Source: an uncultured Clostridia bacterium (GTDB lineage Bacteria > Bacillota > Clostridia > Christensenellales > UBA1242). From it: 6,469 bases of DNA. This document shows positions 1-4,836 of the stretch, piece after piece. The position numbers were made by a program, and so were the translations under genes. Under the pieces are notes generated by a model. It was not told where the DNA came from and did not search any database. It saw only the letters and a program-made list of their open reading frames with translations. Location: contig CALWAB010000049.1 of NCBI GenBank assembly GCA_944372745.1, positions 1 to 6,469 on the forward strand, read 5' to 3'. Each line of letters opens with the position of its first letter. Position 1 is the stretch's first letter.

Positions 1-2
1 TC

Positions 3-284
3 AAAGACGGAAAGAGCCTTTCAATGCTCGCACGCGATATGTCCGCATATTTTAGAAATTTAATGGTAGTCAAGAACTGTAAAAACTATAGTGAGTTGGT
101 CGTTATGCGAAAGGACATTGAAAAAAAGGTGCAGGAGCAGGCAAACGCTTTGACCAATGACAATATTACAGATTTTCTTGACGAATTTGGGCAAGTCGAA
201 CTCAACCTTAAATACAGCGTGCGACCGCAGTTATTATTGGAAGTCGCTGGGCTTAAGTGTATGAAACTTAAAAAAAAACTTTAA
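3..284 (+). CDS. dnaX: DNA polymerase III gamma/tau subunit, 3' part, zero-frame (gamma-like) end
   Basis: Clamp-loader ATPase subunit of DNA polymerase III, cytoplasmic; only its last 93 residues in this frame are present because the window begins inside the gene (first full codon at 3). Visible is the domain III collar region: the motif MLARDMSAYFRNLMVVKN, a helical stretch, and LNLKYSVRPQLLLEVAGLK, which matches the family pattern of a helix ending in 'RPQLLLE'. The ATPase domains lie upstream of the window. The zero frame ends LKKKL-stop, immediately after nine A bases, so without frame change the product lacks the polymerase-binding C-terminal region, like the gamma form of E. coli. The dnaX identity rests on this domain plus the ebfC-recR genes that follow. 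The start is not in the window. Confidence 0.9.
   Translation, partial: KDGKSLSMLARDMSAYFRNLMVVKNCKNYSELVVMRKDIEKKVQEQANALTNDNITDFLDEFGQVELNLKYSVRPQLLLEVAGLKCMKLKKKL
270..278 (+). promoter_or_regulatory. A9 slippery tract in dnaX (frameshift or transcriptional slippage site)
   Basis: Nine consecutive A (preceded by T, followed by C) encode Lys-Lys-Lys in the zero frame. The contained heptamer A AAA AAA (272-278) allows both tRNAs to re-pair after a -1 slip. The zero frame stops at 282-284, the +1 frame stops at 286-288, and the -1 frame is closed by TAA at 269-271, so only a -1 change within this run (or one extra A in the transcript) gives the long protein. No Shine-Dalgarno-like stimulator is visible just upstream. 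A short CTTT/AAAG hairpin (279-290) abuts the run, and a better one (stem 301-308 with 313-320, one G-A mismatch) lies about 22 bases downstream, which is far for a ribosomal stimulator. A9 runs are known to cause transcriptional slippage in Thermus dnaX. Confidence 0.75.
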
Positions 285-829
285 CTAAAGACAAAATAAA
301 TGTTGGCACTAATGCAAACACAATTTCTACCACACAAAAAGAAGAACATTTGAATAACAAATTGGAGCAAAGCAGTACATTAAATAATAAAGTAGATAGC
401 GTCAAAAAGCCGGCACAAAATAGTTTACAAATAAATACTATTGCACAAAATAATGTGCCTATACAAGAACTGAAGGTCAATGAAGACATAACGGATGACA
501 TATTTGATGCGCCTACAGACCAGTCAATGCAAATTTGGGGGGATATTTTGCTAGAGATTAAGGGGGACAATGAGCATTTATTGTATGCAATGTGTGACGG
601 AGTGAGCGGGACAGAGATAGCGGAAGAAGAATTTATTTTGCACACCAATACGCGTGAAAGTTATGACGAACTCAATGAAATGTCGGTGCGTGAAAAATTG
701 CAAAAATATTTGTCGCATTATTTGGGCAAAAAATTGGTTGTGAAATATGAAGAAGTGGTTGACGAAAGTCAGGAAGACTTTGAGTATTTGAAATCCAAGT
801 TTGGCGATAAACTCAAAATCATACCTTAG
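272..829 (+). CDS. dnaX: dnaX tau-type C-terminal extension, read in the -1 frame after slippage
   Basis: The -1 frame is open from inside the A run (the previous in-frame codon, 269-271, is TAA) to TAG at 827-829. After a slip, 183 residues follow, starting T-L-T-K-D at 278. Roughly the first 80 residues are an N/Q/T/K-rich linker. From QIWGDILLEI (about 530) to the end there is a compact domain of about 99 residues with the Trp-Gly start, LLYAMCDGVSG, a YDELN segment and a conserved-looking LGKKLVVKYEE end. This resembles the C-terminal domain found in DnaX of Gram-positive bacteria, which in tau binds the polymerase alpha subunit. A TTG at 350 could start a separate ORF, but it has no good ribosome binding site and the frame is open well before it. 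Frameshift fusion is therefore preferred. A one-base assembly error in the A run would give the same picture. Confidence 0.82.
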   Translation, partial: KKTLTKDKINVGTNANTISTTQKEEHLNNKLEQSSTLNNKVDSVKKPAQNSLQINTIAQNNVPIQELKVNEDITDDIFDAPTDQSMQIWGDILLEIKGDNEHLLYAMCDGVSGTEIAEEEFILHTNTRESYDELNEMSVREKLQKYLSHYLGKKLVVKYEEVVDESQEDFEYLKSKFGDKLKIIP

Positions 830-866
830 TGTTTGAATCTAGGGGATTTCACATCTCTAGGACTTA

Positions 867-889
867 AAGGGGAACTACCCGTTCCCCTT
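867..889. other. Perfect 9-bp hairpin after dnaX
   Basis: AAGGGGAAC (867-875) pairs fully with GTTCCCCTT (881-889) around the loop TACCC. It lies 38 bases after the dnaX stop and is the strongest simple hairpin near that end, so it may slow or end transcription. No T run follows on the plus strand, so it is not a standard intrinsic terminator. It also sits in the outer part of the minus-oriented repeat copy, where the plus-oriented copy at 1339-1353 has a shorter hairpin (GGGAT / ATCCC). Confidence 0.5.
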
Positions 890-894
890 CACCC

Positions 895-950
895 CTTAGG
901 GCAGGACAGTGTCCTGCACCTATGGTCTTGGCGAATGACACTAGCCAACT
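895..950 (-). repeat. Two-hairpin repeat module, copy A (minus orientation)
   Basis: Read on the minus strand this is GTTGGCTAGTGTCATTCGCC, then AAGACCATAGGTGCAGGACA and the closing arm. It holds a first hairpin (TTGGC with GCCAA, inner AGTG with CATT including a G-T pair), the near-invariant linker AGACCATAGGT, and a second hairpin GCAGGACA/TGTCCTGC (901-917). The same layout occurs at 1275-1331 and 6412-6466, with different but still complementary arm bases. Confidence 0.75.
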
Positions 951-976
951 TTAGCACTAAAAACTTAAATTTATTT

Positions 977-1000
977 CTTAGTGCGTTATCACGCACTAAG
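977..1000. repeat. 10-bp perfect hairpin, repeat family module
   Basis: CTTAGTGCGT (977-986) and ACGCACTAAG (991-1000) are perfect complements around TATC. The reverse-complement form CTTAGTGCGTG recurs at 6221-6231, where the right arm is cut off after ACGC and another module begins. It occupies the position that the GAAA-loop hairpin holds in the other two copies. Confidence 0.7.
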
Positions 1001-1017
1001 TATATTATCTAAGTACT
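994..1017. repeat. 24-bp direct repeat, first copy
   Basis: Starts CACTAAGTATATTAT and matches 1081-1104 at 22 of 24 positions. It forms the edge of a repeat unit in minus orientation (reverse complement ends in TATACTTAGTG), overlapping the right arm of the 977-1000 hairpin. Confidence 0.7.
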
Positions 1018-1036
1018 TAAGTTGTGTCTACATACT

Positions 1037-1071
1037 CAACCAGACCACGCCACGGGGTGGCATCACCCCTG
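1037..1071 (-). repeat. GGGGTG/CCACCCC module, copy 1 (minus orientation)
   Basis: On the minus strand it starts CAGGGGTGATGCCACCCC and continues GTGGCGTGGTCTGGTTG. The same module is at 6238-6272 on the plus strand. It can form either GGGGTG with CACCCC, or ATGCCAC with GTGGCGT (one T-G pair on the minus strand); the two hairpins share the CAC/CCC segment and exclude each other. Confidence 0.7.
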
Positions 1072-1080
1072 CTTTAAAAA

Positions 1081-1104
1081 CACTAAGTATATTATGTAAG
1101 TGCT
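1081..1104. repeat. 24-bp direct repeat, second copy
   Basis: Starts CACTAAGTATATTATG and is identical to 994-1017 except at two positions. It marks a further, partial minus-oriented repeat unit that continues loosely to about 1135 and lacks the two-hairpin module. The following stretch 1136-1180 shows nothing recognisable apart from a 10-bp palindrome ACTTTAAAGT at 1163-1172. Confidence 0.65.
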
Positions 1105-1235
1105 CATTTGTGGACTATGTGCTACCCAATACAACAATCACACATTTATTATGTTTGAAACTACTTTAAAGTTTTGTGTAATGTATTGGTTATTGTCGAG
1201 TACTTAGACTCAATTTAAGTTGCTTAATAAATATA

Positions 1236-1255
1236 CTTTGTGCGAAAGCACAAAG
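1236..1255 (+). repeat. Hairpin with GAAA tetraloop, repeat copy B
   Basis: CTTTGTGC (1236-1243) and GCACAAAG (1248-1255) form a perfect 8-bp stem capped by GAAA, a GNRA-type loop that is especially stable in RNA. The identical 20 bases recur at 6360-6379, again preceded by TATA and followed by ATATAT. Confidence 0.75.
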
Positions 1256-1274
1256 ATATATATTGTTACTGAAG

Positions 1275-1331
1275 TGGGCTAGTGTCACTGCCCAAGACCA
1301 CAGGTCAAGGACACTTGTCCTTGTACTGGGG
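1275..1331 (+). repeat. Two-hairpin repeat module, copy B (plus orientation)
   Basis: First hairpin: TGGGC (1275-1279) with GCCCA (1290-1294), inner AGTG with CACT, one T bulged. Linker AGACCACAGGT (1295-1305). Second hairpin: CAAGGACA (1306-1313) with TGTCCTTG (1316-1323), perfect 8 bp. It then runs into TACTGGGG. Linker and layout are shared with copies A and C. It ends about 100 bases before the ebfC start, so it could lie in the 5' untranslated part of the ebfC operon if the promoter is upstream. Confidence 0.75.
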
Positions 1332-1361
1332 CATCAAAGGGATGGAAAATCCCCTAGACTA

Positions 1362-1429
1362 AACAAAATAACTAAGATAAAAATAAAATAATAATATATA
1401 GCCAACAGTAATCAATAGGAGGTGTAATT
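1362..1429 (+). promoter_or_regulatory. AT-rich leader and strong ribosome binding site before ebfC
   Basis: The 68 bases between the repeat element and ebfC are almost all A and T up to 1400. A TAATATATA stretch at 1392-1400 could serve as a -10 box, but no matching -35 box is seen, so no promoter is claimed. AGGAGGTG at 1417-1424 is a near-perfect Shine-Dalgarno sequence, 5 bases before the ATG at 1430 and 8 before the second ATG at 1433; both starts are possible. Confidence 0.7.
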
Positions 1430-1756
1430 ATGATGAAAGGCGGATTTGGGGGAATGAATATGCAGGCACTTATGAAACAGGCACAAGCAATGCAAGCAAA
1501 AATGGAAGAAGACAAGAAGAAATTGGAAGAAAGCGTAGTCACAGCCAAAAGTGGCGGTGATATGGTCGAAGTGACAATGAACGGCAAATACGAATTGCAA
1601 TCAGTTAAAATAAAACCAGAAGCAGTAGATCCAGACGATGTAGAAATGCTAGAAGACTTGATTATGGCGGCGGTCAATGATGCAAACTCACAAATTAAGG
1701 CGCTTGAAGACCAATACGCTCCTAAAATGCCAACAAATCTAGGTGGTATGTTCTAA
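1430..1756 (+). CDS. ebfC: YbaB/EbfC family nucleoid-associated protein
   Basis: Small DNA-binding protein of the YbaB/EbfC family, which forms dimers and binds DNA; it is usually encoded between dnaX and recR, as here. The 108 residues match the normal family length. Visible features are a Met/Gly-rich start (MMKGGFGGMNMQ), a long N-terminal helix with MKQAQAMQAKMEEDKKKLEE (about residues 15-34), a beta segment GGDMVEVTMNGKYELQSV (42-59), the IKPEAVDP turn (61-68), a second helix (about 70-95) and a Gly/Met tail ending GGMF. The VxVxxNGxxEL pattern is the family hallmark. Start choice follows the AGGAGGTG at 1417-1424. Its TAA overlaps the recR ATG by one base (TAATG), so the two are probably co-translated. 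Role in recombination or nucleoid structure is known only in outline for the family. Confidence 0.95.
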   Translation: MMKGGFGGMNMQALMKQAQAMQAKMEEDKKKLEESVVTAKSGGDMVEVTMNGKYELQSVKIKPEAVDPDDVEMLEDLIMAAVNDANSQIKALEDQYAPKMPTNLGGMF

Positions 1757-2346
1757 TGAATCAAATTGAGAGCCTTGAAAGGCTTATAAACTATTTTTCG
1801 AATTTACCGGGCGTTGGGGCAAAGACAGCACAAAGGTATGCTTATTTTATATTGAATAAAGACAAGGACTATGTCAAAGGTTTCGCCGAAGCCTTGGTGG
1901 ACGCCAATACAAATATACATTATTGTAAAGTGTGTGGAAATTTCACGGACAAAGAAGTGTGTGATATATGTAGCACACGCCCCAATAATATTATTTGTGT
2001 GGTCAAAGAACCTAAAGATGTGCTTGCTATTGAGAAAGTCAAAGAATTTAAAGGACAATATCATATCTTGCACGGCACTTTAAGTCCGCTTGACAATAGA
2101 GGACCAGACGATATTAGAATTAAGGAATTGCTACAACGCGTGCAAGCAGGCGGAGTGGAAGAAGTCATTATGGCGACCAATCCAGATGTTGAAGGTGAAG
2201 CCACAGCAATGTATATATCAAAATTGTTAAAACCATTTGGAATTAAAATTACAAGACTATCACAGGGTGTGTCTATGGGTAGCGACATAGAATACGCAGA
2301 CGAAGTGACACTCGCTAGAGCACTTGAAGACAGAAAAGAAATTTAA
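1756..2346 (+). CDS. recR: Recombination mediator protein RecR
   Basis: RecR acts with RecO (and RecF) to load RecA onto SSB-coated single-stranded DNA in gap repair. The 196-residue length is normal. Visible in order: N-terminal helix-hairpin-helix NLPGVGAKTAQRYAYFIL (16-33), a four-cysteine zinc site with C57, C60, C69 and C72 (YCKVCGNF and VCDIC), and a Toprim domain starting VVKEPKDVLAIE (82-93). The HGTLSPLDNRGPDDI loop follows (106-120), then ATNPDVEGEATAMYI (140-154) and the C-terminal RLSQGVSMGSDIEYAD (167-182), close to the family RLA.G.P.G.dleYaD motif. All expected residues are present, so it should be functional. It overlaps ebfC by one base; AGGTGGT at 1741-1747 inside ebfC is a possible ribosome binding site. 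The next gene begins 18 bases later, so an operon is likely. Confidence 0.97.
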   Translation: MNQIESLERLINYFSNLPGVGAKTAQRYAYFILNKDKDYVKGFAEALVDANTNIHYCKVCGNFTDKEVCDICSTRPNNIICVVKEPKDVLAIEKVKEFKGQYHILHGTLSPLDNRGPDDIRIKELLQRVQAGGVEEVIMATNPDVEGEATAMYISKLLKPFGIKITRLSQGVSMGSDIEYADEVTLARALEDRKEI

Positions 2347-2352
2347 ACCAAT

Positions 2353-2367
2353 AGGGGTGAAAAATTG
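2353..2367 (+). promoter_or_regulatory. Ribosome binding site and TTG start of the gene after recR
   Basis: AGGGGTG at 2353-2359 is close to the Shine-Dalgarno consensus and lies 5 bases before TTG at 2365. No ATG is near it in this frame, and the N-terminus that follows (KKKEVKNAK) is typical, so TTG is the best start. A weaker start codon may keep expression below that of recR. Confidence 0.65.
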
Positions 2368-4836
2368 AAGAAGAAAGAAGTCAAAAATGCAAAGTCAGCC
2401 AATCCTTATGGCAATTTTCGTCCAGCAGATTCGGCATTTTTGAATAAAATTGACGCTAAAATGGCGACTTTTCAAAAAAATAATAAAAAGTATTCTTTAG
2501 AATTTTATGGAAATGCCAAAGCTTTTGTCTTGAATGTCATCAATGTAAAGCATCAAGGCAGAGTGGACAATTTGCCTAAAACCCTTGCCGATTTAGTGAG
2601 CGATAGAGATATTGATAGATTGTATCAAGGCTTTTTGTCTGATACAAAAAATGTGGGCAAGGTGTTATTCAGTGAAGAGATGAGCATAGAAGAAATATGT
2701 GCCTGTGCTATTGAGTATGTGCGTATCTGTTCTTCTAATTTTGACCACTTTAACGGCGAAGGGGAGAAGCAACCACAATGTGCATTGGCGGAAAGTGTCG
2801 CCAAGTCCTATAATGGAGTATTGTCCTTTTATTTTGGTGTCGCAGATGATACAGACAGGGCACAATTAATGGCTAGACTAATCAATGTCGGCATTGATAT
2901 AAAGCATAAAATAGCATACGCAGAGTGCGTAGTCGATTCAATGGGTGTGCCTATTTGTCAAATTGTGGACTTTTCTGGAAAACCTGTGATAGCAATAAGT
3001 TGTTACAATGGCGTTGCAAAAACTTATACAAATGCAATTAAAAAACTTAGCAGTATGTATAAATTCTTAGACTTCAGCGAACATATTCCTATGGCACGAA
3101 AAAGGGCTTTGAAGACGCTTGTAAAATTCCATAACTTTAAATCAATTATACCGCGTACAGGCAATATTGAAAATGCTATAGTGGGCTTGAGTAAAAACGC
3201 AGTCAAAAATATGAGCAGTTTGACCGCTAGCGAAATGAATTTGCTTGTAAATGTCGACAAGAAAGTGTTTAAGGTTTCCACGCTTGTGGAAGTGGCACTT
3301 TATGAACGCCAAGTCGATTATGAAGTAGTGCCAGATTTGTTTGAAGAAAAATTGTATTCATTTAAATTGAATGTGCCGGGTTCGACAAGATTTAAGATAT
3401 TCCCTAATAAAATTGTAGACTTAGATTATAAACTCACTGAAGAATCTAATTACATTTTGAATAAGCGTTCAAGTGAAAGCAGTAGCGAGAGTGAAGGCAC
3501 TTCAGACTTTTCTTCTTCGTATGAAAACGAAAGTCACGATTATCAAGAACACGATTATGAAGAAAGTGTTAATGATGTAGTTTACAATAACACACAAAGT
3601 CAAAAAACGGCTGATATAAATCTTGACAATATTATACCTGTGCCAGCAGCACAAGTGCTAGAACAAATGAAAGTCAAGTTCCAGCCCCCAGCAGGCGAGA
3701 ATGAATTTTTGCTAGACGGGTCACGCATTAAGCTTACAGAGAAACAAATAGAAAATGCTATGCACATATCTCCATTAGAACTTGAAGATATGAAAAGTGT
3801 AGATATGGATGCAGCAGAGAGAGAACGACTACAATATGAAAAAGAAGTGGGACAACTCCCAGATAATTATGCGACCACACAAAATGTAAATCAAAAAAGC
3901 ACTAATCAAAAGAAAAAATCTTTCTATGATGTCCTTGACGAAATAGCAGATAAGATAGACAAGAATCGCACCAAAAAACTTCAACAAGCCTATCAAGATT
4001 TAGAGAAAAGTGGGGAATTAAATTACAATCAAAATAATACACAAAACATAACACAAAAAACTGAAGAGATTGTAAAGCAGCCGAATGCGGTTAAGTATAA
4101 TTACAGCGAACCAGTTAAAGAAAGTCCAAAGGTTGAAAATATTGTAAATCCACAAGCAGGCACTAAGCCAAAGAATGTAAGTCCTATTGATGACTTCCTT
4201 GATGACGATTTAGAAGATGAACCACAATATAATAAAGAAAGTAAAGTGGACAGCGTAATAAATAAGAATGAAAGTAAGGCTTATGATAATTATGCTTATA
4301 ATGATACTTTGCTTAATAATGACGAATTAGATGATATTGAAGATGAAGAAGATGTCGAAGATAACTTCCGTGAAGACGATACACAAGATTTTTATAATGA
4401 CTACGATGACGATATTAAAGACGAAGAGATTGATGAACCAGAAGATAGCCATTTAGACGACTATGAGATAACGAGTCAAATAGGCGATGACGAATTTGTG
4501 AGAGAAAACGACAAAGAAGACAAAAAACCGCTTGTCCAAGAATTGCATAGTGAGAAAGAGACAAAAGACTTGAAAGAGCCAAATATTGAAAAAGAAAAGG
4601 CAGAAGAACAAGTCGAAATAAGCGAGCCACAAGAAAAGAGTGTGCCACAAAATGTGGAAATACCTAAAGAGAATGCACAAAGTAAAATCAATGTAAATGT
4701 GGATAATGACAAGGCGAGTGTTGAATCACAGGCAAAAGTAGAACCTAAAACAACCGCAAAACCAAGTACTGCACCAAAGCCTATTCCAAAATTGCCACCT
4801 AGAATACCAAAATTACCACCGAAGAGAAAAGTATGA
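2365..4836 (+). CDS. Unknown protein: degenerate transglutaminase-like N-terminal region plus long acidic disordered tail
   Basis: Unrecognised 823-residue protein; no signal peptide or membrane segment, so probably cytoplasmic. Residues about 45-365 look folded. Within them, 98-215 follow the pattern of the downstream 427-aa protein: MSIEEICACAIEYVRICSS (106-124) against NTLEDIVALALNYAQFTS, then DDTDRAQLMARLINVGID (161-178) against SVCTGQAIMTAGIIDMAF, and the strand pair CQIVDFSGKPVIAIS (198-212) against FVLVVSGDKKYVVD. The catalytic Cys, His and Asp of that protein are replaced by Asp, a hydrophobic/Pro residue and Ser, so this copy looks inactive. From about 367 it is low-complexity: Ser-rich (369-390), a possibly ordered segment with IKLTEKQIENAMHISPLELE (455-474), N/Q-rich stretches, a dense Asp/Glu block (605-715), then a Lys/Pro-rich C-terminus with PIPKLPPRIPKLPPKRKV (806-823). 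It follows recR by 18 bases and overlaps the next gene by ATGA. Function unknown; the paralogy is judged by eye. Confidence 0.75.
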   Translation: MKKKEVKNAKSANPYGNFRPADSAFLNKIDAKMATFQKNNKKYSLEFYGNAKAFVLNVINVKHQGRVDNLPKTLADLVSDRDIDRLYQGFLSDTKNVGKVLFSEEMSIEEICACAIEYVRICSSNFDHFNGEGEKQPQCALAESVAKSYNGVLSFYFGVADDTDRAQLMARLINVGIDIKHKIAYAECVVDSMGVPICQIVDFSGKPVIAISCYNGVAKTYTNAIKKLSSMYKFLDFSEHIPMARKRALKTLVKFHNFKSIIPRTGNIENAIVGLSKNAVKNMSSLTASEMNLLVNVDKKVFKVSTLVEVALYERQVDYEVVPDLFEEKLYSFKLNVPGSTRFKIFPNKIVDLDYKLTEESNYILNKRSSESSSESEGTSDFSSSYENESHDYQEHDYEESVNDVVYNNTQSQKTADINLDNIIPVPAAQVLEQMKVKFQPPAGENEFLLDGSRIKLTEKQIENAMHISPLELEDMKSVDMDAAERERLQYEKEVGQLPDNYATTQNVNQKSTNQKKKSFYDVLDEIADKIDKNRTKKLQQAYQDLEKSGELNYNQNNTQNITQKTEEIVKQPNAVKYNYSEPVKESPKVENIVNPQAGTKPKNVSPIDDFLDDDLEDEPQYNKESKVDSVINKNESKAYDNYAYNDTLLNNDELDDIEDEEDVEDNFREDDTQDFYNDYDDDIKDEEIDEPEDSHLDDYEITSQIGDDEFVRENDKEDKKPLVQELHSEKETKDLKEPNIEKEKAEEQVEISEPQEKSVPQNVEIPKENAQSKINVNVDNDKASVESQAKVEPKTTAKPSTAPKPIPKLPPRIPKLPPKRKV

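Larger units (their letters stand above)
831..1361. repeat. Fold-back intergenic element between dnaX and ebfC
   Basis: About 530 bases without a credible gene. The outer ends are inverted copies: 838-855 (TCTAGGGGATTTCACATC) is matched at 16 of 18 positions by the reverse complement of 1341-1358. Inward of each end lie inverted copies of the same hairpin modules, 901-950 against 1277-1323 and 977-1000 against 1236-1255. A further minus-oriented partial copy sits in the middle (1081 to about 1135). No transposase, no obvious target duplication (left flank CTTAGT, right flank AAAATA) and no tRNA or CRISPR structure is seen. It may be a MITE-like element, a pair of inverted repeat insertions, or a structured RNA locus; the sequence alone does not decide. 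Confidence 0.75.

Noticed and set aside
268..648. 126-residue minus-strand ORF opposite dnaX
   Set aside because: Antisense shadow of the dnaX extension; Ser/Leu/Cys-rich composition and no ribosome binding site.
350..829. Independent gene starting at TTG 350
   Set aside because: There is no convincing ribosome binding site, the frame is open back to the A9 run, and the product is a DnaX C-terminal domain, so it is better read as the tau extension.
867..889. Intrinsic terminator of dnaX
   Set aside because: The stem is strong but no T run follows on the plus strand; listed only as a hairpin.
981..1169. 62-residue plus-strand ORF
   Set aside because: It lies wholly in repeat hairpins, has no ribosome binding site, and its peptide (TTPRGGITP) is typical of translated palindromic repeats.
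1232..1237. TATACT before the GAAA hairpin as a -10 promoter box (also at 6356-6361)
   Set aside because: No -35 element at suitable distance in either copy; the sequence is conserved simply as part of the repeat.
1275..1340. Resemblance of AGACC-A-AGGT plus hairpin to a ribosomal protein L10 leader
   Set aside because: No rplJ follows, the repeat occurs three times in two orientations, and the match is only a few bases; a covariance-model search would decide.
831..1361. SRP RNA (ffs/scr), often next to dnaX in Bacillota
   Set aside because: The conserved GGAAGGAAGCAGCC-type loop is not present on either strand.
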